Below are positions 55,598-64,000 of a stretch of 64,000 nt of DNA, in pieces; position 1 is the first letter of the stretch, and each line of letters starts with the position of its first letter. This DNA comes from Arthrobacter rhizosphaerae (lineage in GTDB: Bacteria > Actinomycetota > Actinomycetes > Actinomycetales > Micrococcaceae): the NCBI RefSeq assembly GCF_023062595.1, contig NZ_JALLAN010000007.1, positions 62,001 to 126,000 on the forward strand, read 5' to 3'. Made by a program: the position numbers and the translations under genes. The notes under the pieces are model-generated. The model had not been told where the DNA came from, did no database searches, and was given only the letters and a program-made list of their open reading frames with translations.

Positions 55598-56615
55598 GAC
55601 CTTGTTCCCTGTCTTCGCGGACGGCGGCTGGGCTGCCTTCCGTCTCTGCCTCCAGGGCGGCGTCAGCATCGCCGGCTCCGGAACCGACTCCGGAATCTGG
55701 CGACGGATCCTTGCCCACGTCACGCTCACCGCTCTCCTCTGTCCGGTTATCAGTACCGGCATCGAGCAGGTTCCGTGGAAGCGTATCCTCTTCCTCGGCC
55801 GCTACCACCGAGCGTGGCGCTGTGGTGACAGCGCCGGCATCGTTCAAGACGTTCTTGGCATCAACCACGATGACGGTGACGTTGTCACGGCCGCCGCTGC
55901 GTAGCGCCGATTGAATCAGGGCGTCAACGGCATCCTGGGGGTGGCCGACAGTGCTGAGGATGCGGAAGATGTGCTCATCTGTGAGTTCGGCATTCAGTCC
56001 GTCCGAACAGATCAGGATCCGGTCTCCCTCTTCAACCGGAAGGAGCCAATAATCGGCCTCGGTCTCGTCACCCGTGCCGAGAGCGCGCGTGACCACGTGC
56101 CTTCGCGGATGGACCGTTGCCTGCTCAGGCGTGATCTCACCGGCGTCAACCAGTTCCTGTACTTCTGAGTGGTCTACAGTGACCTGTGAAAATCCGCCTT
56201 GGCTCAGCCTGTACGTGCGGGAGTCGCCGATGTTCATCACAAGCCAATACGGCAGCCCCATCTGCTCCACCACCACGGCGCCCGTGAGCGTGGTGCCTGC
56301 CCGGGAGCCGGTGGCCTCCCGGATGCGCTCGTCTGCACTCATCAGGTACTGCTGGACGACGGCGGCAGTCGCTGTTCGCTCGCCCGTAGCCAGCTGCGGC
56401 ATTCCTGCCAGGACACGAACACAGATGCCGCTGGCAATCTCACCCGCCTCATGGCCCCCCATGCCATCGGCCACGGCAAACACCGGATCCGATGCAATGA
56501 AAGAATCTTCGTTCAGTTCGCGCCGCAGTCCGCGGTCGGTTCCGTAACCGCAGCTCAGCTGGAGCCCGTGTTCGGTGTACTGGGGAGGTGTGGTCGAGTC
56601 CGGCTCGGAATTCAT
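55584..56615 (-). CDS. PP2C-family Ser/Thr protein phosphatase
   Basis: A 343-residue PPM phosphatase that opposes the kinase. The metal-binding Asp motifs are in VFAVADGMGGHEAGEIAS (~50-66), MNIGDSRTYRL, ILICSDGLNAELTD and GGRDNVTVIVVD. The catalytic domain occupies ~20-255. The C-terminal ~90 residues are acidic and disordered (Glu/Asp/Ser-rich), with no transmembrane helix. It overlaps the RDD-FHA gene by 4 bp upstream and the FHA gene by 14 bp downstream, so phosphatase, kinase and FHA readers are co-expressed. Confidence 0.94.
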   Translation of the reverse strand: MNSEPDSTTPPQYTEHGLQLSCGYGTDRGLRRELNEDSFIASDPVFAVADGMGGHEAGEIASGICVRVLAGMPQLATGERTATAAVVQQYLMSADERIREATGSRAGTTLTGAVVVEQMGLPYWLVMNIGDSRTYRLSQGGFSQVTVDHSEVQELVDAGEITPEQATVHPRRHVVTRALGTGDETEADYWLLPVEEGDRILICSDGLNAELTDEHIFRILSTVGHPQDAVDALIQSALRSGGRDNVTVIVVDAKNVLNDAGAVTTAPRSVVAAEEEDTLPRNLLDAGTDNRTEESGERDVGKDPSPDSGVGSGAGDADAALEAETEGSPAAVREDREQGHGHQ

Positions 56616-58267
56616 GCCTGTCCTAGGTGAAAGGTGCGGTCACCGAAGTGGACGGTGGAACCTGGGCGGACGTATGCCGGCTGGCCTGCCTGCAATGGGG
56701 TGCGGATGCCGTCGGGGGTGGTGACGGCGCTGCCGTTGGTGGAATTCCGGTCAGTGACCCAGATCCCGTCACGGTCCGAAAGGAGATGAAGATGGGTTTT
56801 GGAAATGGAACGGCCCGGGTCCTGGATCGCCAGCATTTGCACCACCTGCTCCCCGGAATGGGCCGCGGGATTCCTCCCGATAAGGACGGTGCGGTCGAGT
56901 TCGAAGTCCCGGCCGTCGTCGAGCCGGATCCGGAGGACCGCCAGCGGCGCGGGAGGCTGTGCGCCCCTCAATTGCGTACGCTCGTGGTCATCATCGGGGT
57001 GGCCGACGGCGGAATAGGGCTGGGCGGGATAGGGCTGGGATACCGGTGCCGGCGCCTGTTCCTGACTCATTGGCGCGGGAGCAGCGGGCTGGTGTACCTC
57101 GACCGGCAGGTGAACCGGGGGCAGTTGGACCGGAGGCAGTTGGACCGGAGGTGACGGCTCGCCCTGAAGCGGGGCCTGGACCGAATGCGGGGCTTGCCCC
57201 GCCGCAGGGGCGGACGACGGCTGTAGCGTTGCAGGGGCCTGCCATTTATTCGGGTCCAGCGCGGCACCGCCCGAAGCCGGGCTTCCAGAAGCCTGGCTTC
57301 CCTGCAGGTTCAACTGTTGGGCGTTAATCACCTGCGGCGCGGCGGGGGCAGCGCCGGCAACCGGAGACGGAACCTGTTGCACCGGCGGGAGATCCAGTGG
57401 CGCGAAGCTGTAGGGGCCCTGGATACCACCGGTAGTAACGGGATTCCTGCCCGCCTTGATATCGAACACGAGCGTCTTCGCCGCAGCGTCGTGCCACCCG
57501 CGGAGGTTGCCGTTCTTATCCCAGGAGTTGGAGAGAACCACCACAACAGCCCATGCACTTCCCAGGAGGAACAGCGGCGTGAGGATCCACAGAGCTATGT
57601 CGAACGCTTTCAGGGCAATCAAAACAATGGCCGCAAGGATGGCAAGGATGATGCCTGCCCCCGTAAATATGCCGCGGACAAAGACCGGACCGCCGCCCGG
57701 CGCGTAGCCATCCTTATCTGCGCTGCGAATCCCCATGAGCCGGTTTCCAAGCGTGTTTCCCGTACGGCCTTCGATGGCCACCAGGACAAGGGCGTATAGG
57801 AGCGCCAGAGCCGAGCCGATTCCGCCCCAGAGCACCACGGAGGACGTGTCGTAGATGATGAAACCGCCGCTGAGCGTCCGCGTCACACCGGCGAAACCGA
57901 TCGTGAAGGTGACTGCCAGCACGGCAAAGGCCGGAAGCCAGTCAAGCACAGCGGCGCCAAGGCGTTTACCGGCAACTGCGGGTACTACCTCAAGTCGTGC
58001 TGCCATTCCGGCTTCTCCCCCTCGTCCAAGGCCCCCATTTCCGTGGCCGGAGTTATGCCCGGATTGAGCGGGCACTATCGGGATATTACCGGGAATCGAG
58101 GGTCGGTGCGCGGTCATGCCCTCCACACCTGCCTGCTGCCCGTGATTCACGTTCCGGATACTCCTGGCGGCCCTGTTGTTCAATGGGGCGCCGCAAGCCG
58201 TGCAAAACGTGGCTCCGGAGCGGATCAGCTGCTGACAGCGCTGGCAGCGCTCTGCATCATGTGTCAT
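56612..58267 (-). CDS. Zinc-ribbon / RDD membrane / FHA protein
   Basis: A 551-residue protein. An N-terminal zinc ribbon CQRCQQLIRSGATFCTACG occupies ~8-26. An RDD-type membrane domain (~95-265) has about four helices, starting GKRLGAAVLDWLPAFAVLAV. A Pro/Ala/Gln-rich linker (~280-435) leads to a C-terminal FHA domain (~455-551: VLIGRNPAAHSGEQ, ISKTHLHLL, DRNSTNGSAV) with intact pThr-binding motifs. It may anchor phosphorylated partners at the membrane. Start and stop overlap both neighbours (ATGA). Confidence 0.88.
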   Translation of the reverse strand: MTHDAERCQRCQQLIRSGATFCTACGAPLNNRAARSIRNVNHGQQAGVEGMTAHRPSIPGNIPIVPAQSGHNSGHGNGGLGRGGEAGMAARLEVVPAVAGKRLGAAVLDWLPAFAVLAVTFTIGFAGVTRTLSGGFIIYDTSSVVLWGGIGSALALLYALVLVAIEGRTGNTLGNRLMGIRSADKDGYAPGGGPVFVRGIFTGAGIILAILAAIVLIALKAFDIALWILTPLFLLGSAWAVVVVLSNSWDKNGNLRGWHDAAAKTLVFDIKAGRNPVTTGGIQGPYSFAPLDLPPVQQVPSPVAGAAPAAPQVINAQQLNLQGSQASGSPASGGAALDPNKWQAPATLQPSSAPAAGQAPHSVQAPLQGEPSPPVQLPPVQLPPVHLPVEVHQPAAPAPMSQEQAPAPVSQPYPAQPYSAVGHPDDDHERTQLRGAQPPAPLAVLRIRLDDGRDFELDRTVLIGRNPAAHSGEQVVQMLAIQDPGRSISKTHLHLLSDRDGIWVTDRNSTNGSAVTTPDGIRTPLQAGQPAYVRPGSTVHFGDRTFHLGQA

Positions 58268-60888
58268 TGCTCGTTGTGGTTCTTCCTGACAGTGGCATCA
58301 TCCTCGGGATTGGTGTGGGCCCGAAGTTCGCGGCGTCCCCGTGGCGCGTTCACGGACTGCGCGTCCTCGGAGTTCGTGTCCCGGGAGTGCGGGTCCCCGG
58401 AGGGTATGGAAGCGGCCGGACCGGTCTCCGCTTTGCGTGCGGCCTCAGTCTTTCCTTCTGGCTGGCGCCCGGCCCCCAAGACCGGCCGTAGCCCGCGCAG
58501 GCTGAGCGCAGTCCTGCCGTCGGCAAGGAGGGACCGCGGCGAGAACCTGGCCTGCTGGCGGCGCCAGAAACCCACGGCTCCCGTCATGTCCTTAAGTGAT
58601 CCTTCCACGATGGTCCAGTATTCCCGGACTTCCGCTTCGCTCGGTTGCCCCGCGCCGAAGATGTTCGCATCGGCCCTGTGAGCCAGCAAGGTGGTAGTCG
58701 ACTGGGTTGCGGGGAAAGCCTCACCCAGCACGACGGCAGATTCCCGGCGGGTGGCACGGTGGTCCACTCCTGCGCCCATGTCAGTTGCCAGGCTCAGGAG
58801 TTCGTTCCACCCGCCACCGACGCGGCGGGCAGGATCGCCTTCAGTGAACCTGGCCTTACGGCGTCGGCCCTTCAGCAACGCAATCAGCAGCAGTGGCAGC
58901 GCAAGAATGCCTATCGGGATCATGGCCACGCCAATGGCGGCGAGGATGGGTCCCCAGAAGAGCCAGGGATTGTTCTTCTTCTGATCCGCGTCCAGTGCGT
59001 CCGGGGAAGAGTCCGGCGGCAGCTCAGCCGGCTCCTGTGGCGGGGGCGGCGGCTGCAGGACCTGGGGCTTGGGTTTGGACTTGCTCTCCGGGTCAGGAGG
59101 GATGGGCACGTTGTCCTTGGGTGGCGTCGGGTCGAAAGCCACCCAGCCGACCCGGTCAAATGCGACCTCGACCCAGGCATGAACGTCCTTACCCGTGATG
59201 CTGACTTCGCCTGCACCGTTTTCAGGGCTCTTGGGATCGGGGTAGAACCCCATGACCACCCGGGACGGGATGCCCAGATGCCTGAGCATCAGTGACATGG
59301 CCACCGCGTACTGTTCGTCGTCGCCCAGCATCTGCTTGGCTGTCAGCAGGTTCCTGATGCGGGCAGACCCGTGTCCTGAGACACTGGGCAACTGGCCCTC
59401 GGTGATGAGGCCGTTGCTGAAGGCCCCCTTTTTCTGGAAATGCGCTTCGATCTGCCGCACCCGGTCCACTGCCGTCGGAGCGTCCGCAGAGAGGTCATTT
59501 GCCTGGGATCCGACGACGGGCGGAACCTCAACGGCATCGGGCATGCTGAACTTGGCAAAGTCATATTGAGTGAGTTGGCCGTGTTCCAGTTTGACGGGGT
59601 CCGCTACCTGGATGCTGTACGAGTCTCCCTTGGACAGTCCTTTCGTGGTGACGGCGGTATCGGTGCCGGAGTTGAAGTACAGTCCTGCGGCTGCGCTGCT
59701 CGAAGCCTGCGAAAAGCTCAGGCCTGTGGTTTTTCGCCCGCCGGGGACGAAGTACCCCTGGTAGTCCTCCACTGTGATGTCCAGGGTGTAGTCAACCGTT
59801 GGCACGATGCCGTCGGTATCCGCCAAGGTGTTGATGGATTTGGCGTCACCGACCTTGCTGAAGTTCCCGGAGCTGTTGGGATCGATGTTGTAGTTGGTCC
59901 CGTTGAACGCATCCAGTGCAGCGAGTCGAACGCGCCCGTCCTTGGGCAAACCCTTGACCACAAAGAGTTTGTCGTCCTTCTTGTCCTTCACGAAGGTCCG
60001 GAAGCTGGCCAGCGGAGTGATGTAGTCCTTCGGGTCGAAGGGGGGAACGATCGTGTTCCTGAGGACGCGGCGGTCATCGCTCGCGGTGACCAGGGGCGAG
60101 ACCAGGGCAGTGACGCCGACACTGAGCGCAATGACCGCGGCTGCGGTGGCCAGCCGCCGGGTCCGTGCTCTGCGGGCCGAGGAGGCATCGGTCTGCGGGC
60201 TGTTGACCGAGACCTTGCGGGTATCGCTGCGCCGCAGGGCATCGCGCCGGAAGGTAGCCCAGGCGATGGCCACCATAGTCAGGGCGATCCCTCGTTCCAC
60301 CGTCAGGAAGCCCGCGTTGGTGCTGAAGGCGATGCCGGTGACAAAGAGCACCAGGATCGGCAGCAATGGCCAGTATGGCCCCCTCGAGCGCCAGGTCAGC
60401 AGGGCCGCTGCCAACGCGGTGATGAAGGAACTGAGGAAGGGGACGATCAGCACGCCGCCGGCGGTGCCAACCGGCACACCTACCGTCAGCATGTCCTTCC
60501 ACGAAAAGACCACACCCAGCAGCAGGGTTCGTAACGAATCCAACGTGGGGATGAACCCGGCAATGGCGGCGTCCGGCACGGCAAGGGCCGTACCTAGGAC
60601 CAAGTACGCGGCCAAAGCAATCGCCGCTGTGATCAGCAGGCCAAGCCGAAGGTGGGCGTTGAGGGCCGCAATGCCCAGGCCCAGGACGATTCCACCAAAT
60701 CCGGCTACAAGGTAGTAAGGGTCACCGCCGTAACTCAGGCTGAAGCCCAGCACGCCCAGACCCAGGAGTACGGTCAGGGCTGCAACGTCGACGGCGAAAT
60801 GCCACGCCGGCCGCCCGTCCAGAAACGGGGACACTTGGGCGGGTGGTGCGGACTGGCGCCGGGGGCGGAGTCCGGTGGCGGAGCTCAT
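58264..60888 (-). CDS. DUF3488/transglutaminase-fold membrane protein with Asp in place of catalytic Cys
   Basis: An 874-residue protein. About six N-terminal helices (~30-250) precede an extracytoplasmic region containing a transglutaminase-core fold (~480-590). The His (HAWVEV, ~570) and Asp (VAFDPTP, ~585) are in place. Where homologues read G-x-C-E-x-Y/F-A, this protein reads GDDEQYAVA; Asp524 (codon at 59317-59319) replaces the nucleophile Cys. A C-terminal helix (~640-670) and a DUF4129-like cytoplasmic tail follow. With MoxR and DUF58 genes next to it, this is the common MoxR-DUF58-TgpA trio. The enzyme is probably inactive as a transglutaminase and may be structural. Confidence 0.9.
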   Translation of the reverse strand: MSSATGLRPRRQSAPPAQVSPFLDGRPAWHFAVDVAALTVLLGLGVLGFSLSYGGDPYYLVAGFGGIVLGLGIAALNAHLRLGLLITAAIALAAYLVLGTALAVPDAAIAGFIPTLDSLRTLLLGVVFSWKDMLTVGVPVGTAGGVLIVPFLSSFITALAAALLTWRSRGPYWPLLPILVLFVTGIAFSTNAGFLTVERGIALTMVAIAWATFRRDALRRSDTRKVSVNSPQTDASSARRARTRRLATAAAVIALSVGVTALVSPLVTASDDRRVLRNTIVPPFDPKDYITPLASFRTFVKDKKDDKLFVVKGLPKDGRVRLAALDAFNGTNYNIDPNSSGNFSKVGDAKSINTLADTDGIVPTVDYTLDITVEDYQGYFVPGGRKTTGLSFSQASSSAAAGLYFNSGTDTAVTTKGLSKGDSYSIQVADPVKLEHGQLTQYDFAKFSMPDAVEVPPVVGSQANDLSADAPTAVDRVRQIEAHFQKKGAFSNGLITEGQLPSVSGHGSARIRNLLTAKQMLGDDEQYAVAMSLMLRHLGIPSRVVMGFYPDPKSPENGAGEVSITGKDVHAWVEVAFDRVGWVAFDPTPPKDNVPIPPDPESKSKPKPQVLQPPPPPQEPAELPPDSSPDALDADQKKNNPWLFWGPILAAIGVAMIPIGILALPLLLIALLKGRRRKARFTEGDPARRVGGGWNELLSLATDMGAGVDHRATRRESAVVLGEAFPATQSTTTLLAHRADANIFGAGQPSEAEVREYWTIVEGSLKDMTGAVGFWRRQQARFSPRSLLADGRTALSLRGLRPVLGAGRQPEGKTEAARKAETGPAASIPSGDPHSRDTNSEDAQSVNAPRGRRELRAHTNPEDDATVRKNHNEQ

Positions 60889-62234
60889 GCTGCTGCCTTT
60901 CTAAGGACGATGGCCAGATCCGACAGGTCTCCCAAGGTGAGAACAGTCAGGTCAGCGATGTTGGCCCGTGAGGGCGCGGCGCCGGGCTGAAGGCGAATTG
61001 CCAGGCTGCGGACGCCTGCAGGGACGGATGCAGCCGCCGACCGCAGTTGGGCGGGCGTCACCTGGCTGCCAACGATGAAGAACACTACTGACGCATTGGG
61101 GACTTTATCGGCCAGGTTACGGGCGAGGTCCACTGCAGTCTTACGCATCGGGGCGCCAACAATCCTGGTCATGTCATCGAGCATGTTCCGGCCGGTCTCG
61201 CAACGGAGTGGCCCTTTTTGCGTGAGGACATCAAGCTCACGCTGTTCCCTGATGGCCTGGCGGCCGATGGATGCAGCCGCCGAAATGGCCATCTCGAATT
61301 CGTGCTCAGAGCCGTACTCGTCAGTGTTGATGGACAGGGAGATAGCCAGGTGCGCACGGCGTGTCTCCTCGAACTGCCGGACCATCAGCTTGTTGGTCCG
61401 CGCCGTCGTCTTCCAGTGGATATGGCGTCTGTCATCGCCTGGCACATAATCCCGCAAGGCGTGAAAGGAGACGTCAGCGCTTGACAGGTCAGTGGTGGGC
61501 ATTCCTTCGAGGTCACGGATAAAGCCGGCCGCCGATCCGGCCAGAGCCACTGTCCTGGGGTGGACGTAGAGGTCCTCAGGGTCTGTCCAGAGGACCTGCC
61601 TCCGCAGCAGGTGGAGGGGGTCCGCCCGGACAGAACGGACGGGGCCGACGACGATGACGGCACGCCGCGCTGTAGGAATCGTGAAGAGATCCTCGTGGAC
61701 CTGGGCGGGTTTCATCCGGGGCAGGTGGAAAATGGCGGTGGCTGCCCCCACCGGCAGTTCAAGGGCGGCCGGCAACAGCGGCCGTGCTGAGGTGTTGGAT
61801 ACAGCGATGCTTCCTACCGCGTTGTCGCCAACCGCCACCCTGGTGCGGGTAAGGTCCAGGACAACGCCATAGGATGACCTGCCAAGGACAAATCCCACCG
61901 CAATGACGAACAGCACAAAAGCCGCTATGGCCGCTGCCTTGGCTTCTTGCCAGCCAAAGGACTGCCCCACCACCCACAGGAGGATGGACCCGGCCAGAAT
62001 GGACCAGCCCAGCACGCTGACGATGGAGAGGACAGGCCAGACGAAACGCAGCCACTGCGCCCGGACTACCCGCCAGACAGGCTCCACGGCGAGTTGGGCA
62101 GTGCTGACGGCCTCCGTCCACACTGCCGAGGGACGGAGGAGGTTGCCTCTGTTCTTTGATGGGAGCAACTGCCTTGCGGGCCGAAACCGGCGGAGGCGTT
62201 CAGCAAGCCGGTTCAACGGAGTGCTGCGGAACAT
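60885..62234 (-). CDS. DUF58-domain membrane protein
   Basis: A 449-residue protein. Two transmembrane helices lie at ~70-115 (WPVLSIVSVLGWSILAGSIL and the following AAIAAFVLFVIAVGFVLG). A beta-rich segment and the DUF58/VWA-like domain follow, with its signature LRDYVPGDDRRHIHWKTTAR at ~265-284. Members work with MoxR ATPases in maturing or activating envelope protein complexes. It overlaps the transglutaminase gene by 4 bp and is 52 bp after moxR. Confidence 0.9.
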   Translation of the reverse strand: MFRSTPLNRLAERLRRFRPARQLLPSKNRGNLLRPSAVWTEAVSTAQLAVEPVWRVVRAQWLRFVWPVLSIVSVLGWSILAGSILLWVVGQSFGWQEAKAAAIAAFVLFVIAVGFVLGRSSYGVVLDLTRTRVAVGDNAVGSIAVSNTSARPLLPAALELPVGAATAIFHLPRMKPAQVHEDLFTIPTARRAVIVVGPVRSVRADPLHLLRRQVLWTDPEDLYVHPRTVALAGSAAGFIRDLEGMPTTDLSSADVSFHALRDYVPGDDRRHIHWKTTARTNKLMVRQFEETRRAHLAISLSINTDEYGSEHEFEMAISAAASIGRQAIREQRELDVLTQKGPLRCETGRNMLDDMTRIVGAPMRKTAVDLARNLADKVPNASVVFFIVGSQVTPAQLRSAAASVPAGVRSLAIRLQPGAAPSRANIADLTVLTLGDLSDLAIVLRKAAA

Positions 62235-62286
62235 ATTGAGGCCTTTGATCGCGTGCTGACTGGGATGTTATTGGAGAGGCTTATGG

Positions 62287-63258
62287 CTAGGCGTTGGCCC
62301 GCTGCTGCGGTGCAGCCACGTCGGCAAGCACCCGCGCCAGAATTGCCTCGGGGGTGGCTCCTGAGAATTCGGCCTCGGGGTCCATCACAAAGCGGTGGGT
62401 CCATACGACGGAGGCAAGGTCCTTGATGTCATCAGGAAGGACGAAGTTCCGGCCTTGGCTTGCTGCCCAGACCTTGGCAGCACGGACCATCGCCAAGGCA
62501 CCGCGGACCGATACGCCAAGCCGTGTTTCAGGCGCGTTGCGGGTCTCTTCACACAGCCGGGAGATGTACTCCAGCACGGCAGTGTCAACGTGGGTGGTGG
62601 CGGCCAGGTCGGCCATATCAGCGATGGCCTGAGTGGTGATAACGGGGGAAATGTCCTTGGAGCGGTCCTTCAGGTTGGTGCCGCCGAGGATCTGGACAGT
62701 TGATGCATGGTCCGGGTAGCCGATGGAAGTCTTCATAAGGAAACGGTCCAACTGTGCCTCTGGCAGGCGGTAGGTACCGGCCTGTTCGATCGGGTTCTGG
62801 GTCGCCATCACCATGAACGGACGGCCTGCTTCATAGGTGACACCGTCCACAGTTACGCGGGACTCTTCCATGACCTCCAGGAGCGCGGACTGGGTCTTGG
62901 GCGAGGCGCGGTTGATTTCATCTGCGAGGACGATGTTGTTGAAGATCGGCCCCTTGTGAAACTCAAACTTCTGGGTCTTCTGGTCGTAAATGGTCACGCC
63001 GGTAACGTCCGAGGGCAGGAGGTCCGGGGTGAACTGGATCCTGTTGTTTGAACCTTGAACCGTAGCCGCCAAGGCCCGGGCCAGCGATGTCTTACCGGTG
63101 CCCGGGGCGTCCTCGAACAGCACATGGCCTTCCGCGAGCATGGCCGTGAAGGTCAGGCGGATAACGTGTGCTTTACCCAGCACGGCATGGCCGACATTGG
63201 CAACGAGCTTCTCGAATGTTCCTGCAAACCAGGCGGCCTGCTCAGTTGTCATGGTCAT
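62287..63258 (-). CDS. MoxR-family AAA+ ATPase
   Basis: A 323-residue ATPase of the MoxR group, which remodel or activate partner proteins such as VWA/DUF58 proteins. Walker A is LFEDAPGTGKTSLARAL (~48-64), Walker B is NIVLADEINRASPKTQSAL (~110), and the sensor-1 region MVMATQNPIEQAGTY and arginine-finger segment LPEAQLDRFLMK are intact. The C-terminal lid is VRGALAMVRAAKVWA. ATG 63258 has AAGGAA upstream. It lies 66 bp after the large exported protein. Confidence 0.94.
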   Translation of the reverse strand: MTMTTEQAAWFAGTFEKLVANVGHAVLGKAHVIRLTFTAMLAEGHVLFEDAPGTGKTSLARALAATVQGSNNRIQFTPDLLPSDVTGVTIYDQKTQKFEFHKGPIFNNIVLADEINRASPKTQSALLEVMEESRVTVDGVTYEAGRPFMVMATQNPIEQAGTYRLPEAQLDRFLMKTSIGYPDHASTVQILGGTNLKDRSKDISPVITTQAIADMADLAATTHVDTAVLEYISRLCEETRNAPETRLGVSVRGALAMVRAAKVWAASQGRNFVLPDDIKDLASVVWTHRFVMDPEAEFSGATPEAILARVLADVAAPQQRANA

Positions 63259-63324
63259 GTGTAATTCCTTTTTTCGTGTTCTGGTGAATTTCCGGGCGAA
63301 TTAGTCTAAATTGGCAATTTCGGG

Positions 63325-64000
63325 TTAGTAACTGGCCGGGCACGAGCCCATGCCTGAAGTCGAACTATTTACAGTGTCAGCCCGGATGAATCGGTATTCA
63401 TTGGTCCAGCGGTTGCCGTCCTTGCTGTAGATATAGAACCAACGGCTCGAACCCCACCCGTCGCGATAGCATTCCAGTTGCAAATTGGAGCCCTGCGGCA
63501 TTTTGTACGAGGTGCAGGTGTCGCCGCTCCAGTGATCGCCGGTGCCTTTTGCCTTCTCCAGGCAGCTATTGACGTTAACCACCGCGGCCCAGGTCTGGGG
63601 TCCCGGCGGAGGTGGTGCGCTGCCGCTGCGCGACGTGTCCGCGCCTATCCTGCCCGGCTGCCCGCCGCTGATGGCCCGCACCTCAAGGCGATGAGCTTCG
63701 CCGAAGCCCACGCTATCGGAGAAAGAACGCTGCTCTGTGTTTTGCCAGCTTGCTCCGTCCAGCCTGTACTGATAGCCAGACACTGGGCGGCCATTGCCGC
63801 TGGGTTGGGTCCAGGTCCAGGAAACAGTCCTATCCCCAACACCGCTGCTGTTGCTCCCCGTTACAGTCGGCGCGAAGGCGAGCCCATAGGGATTAACCGC
63901 GTTGGATGCAGGACTGGCATCGCCAGCCGTGGAACTGCGGGAAGAGACAGCCCAGACCACGACTGCGGTCTCGGTGCCGTTGGCTGCGGGGACGACGCCT
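63325..64000 (-). CDS. Large exported protein, C-terminal part: fibronectin-III-like repeats and 4-Cys end domain (runs off the window)
   Basis: The open frame enters from beyond 64000 and ends at 63325, so ~225 C-terminal residues are visible. A fibronectin-III-like domain (~45-125) is marked by RTVSWTWTQPSGNGRPVSGY, YQYRLDGASW and AHRLEVRAISG. A Pro-rich linker (SAPPPPGPQ) leads to a terminal Trp-rich domain with four Cys (SCLEKAKGTGDHW, DTCTS, LECYRDGWG, MGSCPASY), SH3- or lectin-like in pattern; family unknown. The start and any signal peptide are outside. As the first visible gene of the cluster, it may be the exported or anchored cargo. Confidence 0.8.
   Translation of the reverse strand, partial: GVVPAANGTETAVVVWAVSSRSSTAGDASPASNAVNPYGLAFAPTVTGSNSSGVGDRTVSWTWTQPSGNGRPVSGYQYRLDGASWQNTEQRSFSDSVGFGEAHRLEVRAISGGQPGRIGADTSRSGSAPPPPGPQTWAAVVNVNSCLEKAKGTGDHWSGDTCTSYKMPQGSNLQLECYRDGWGSSRWFYIYSKDGNRWTNEYRFIRADTVNSSTSGMGSCPASY

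Noticed and set aside
54539..55828. Plus-strand 429-residue Arg/Val-rich open frame opposite the FHA gene
   Set aside because: It is a shadow of the Pro/Glu/Asp-rich linker on the minus strand.

Overview
The window is chromosomal DNA from a high-GC Gram-positive actinobacterium. Gene content and order point to the Micrococcaceae (Arthrobacter/Pseudarthrobacter type). Examples are rpsB divergent from an M23 peptidase gene, dus-dgt-dnaG, the GatCAB operon, an actinobacterial SAM-IV riboswitch before metX, frequent GTG starts, and many ATGA/GTGA/TTGA stop-start overlaps. This is an inference from content; no rRNA gene is present. I see no insertion sequence, integrase, CRISPR array or prophage. 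Almost everything is core or lineage-core chromosome.

Layout. 1-9 kb: partial rpsB, M23 peptidase, acyl-CoA dehydrogenase with a tandem operator, a CAU tRNA, an envelope-lipid cluster (glycosyltransferase, DMT permease, CDP-alcohol phosphatidyltransferase, holin/DUF3618 protein), a Bcr/CflA exporter, two small unknowns and two identical tRNA-Asn genes. 9-19 kb: dnaG, dgt, dus, YibE/F-like protein, GNAT, glyS, DUF606 permease, S4 protein. 19-27 kb: alpha/beta hydrolase, SGNH hydrolase, SHOCT protein, Zn-alcohol dehydrogenase with MHS permease, metX with its riboswitch, VOC protein, CPBP protein. 27-34 kb: histidine phosphatase, then the amino-acid catabolic operon tdh-kbl-FAD oxidoreductase-hutI with a divergent LysR regulator, and a secreted DUF5666-like protein. 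34-38 kb: gatC-gatA-gatB, ended by a 66-bp palindromic repeat that acts as terminator. 38-42 kb: a CitMHS citrate permease divergent from its likely CitA/CitB-type two-component system. 42-46.6 kb: RidA, GNAT, inositol-phosphatase family, ligA.

The most unusual region is 46.7-64 kb, a minus-strand cluster that runs off the window. In transcription order it encodes: a fibronectin-III-type exported protein (partial), a MoxR AAA+ ATPase, a DUF58 protein, a transglutaminase-fold membrane protein, an RDD-FHA protein, a PP2C phosphatase, an FHA/zinc-ribbon protein, a membrane Ser/Thr kinase with an unusual ectodomain, a degenerate FHA-like/helical protein, and a 1495-residue EssC/EccC-type type VII secretion ATPase with an FHA domain. 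Six of the junctions overlap. No WXG100 substrate or EccB/D/E, MycP or EsaA/EssB-like partner is visible. I infer a phosphothreonine-controlled export or envelope-assembly machine. The transglutaminase-fold member has Asp where the nucleophilic Cys should be.

Two 66-bp palindromes (17733-17798 and 34572-34637) belong to one dispersed repeat family. A 16-bp operator-like palindrome recurs at 2645 and 19843, which suggests a shared regulator for acyl-CoA and ester metabolism.
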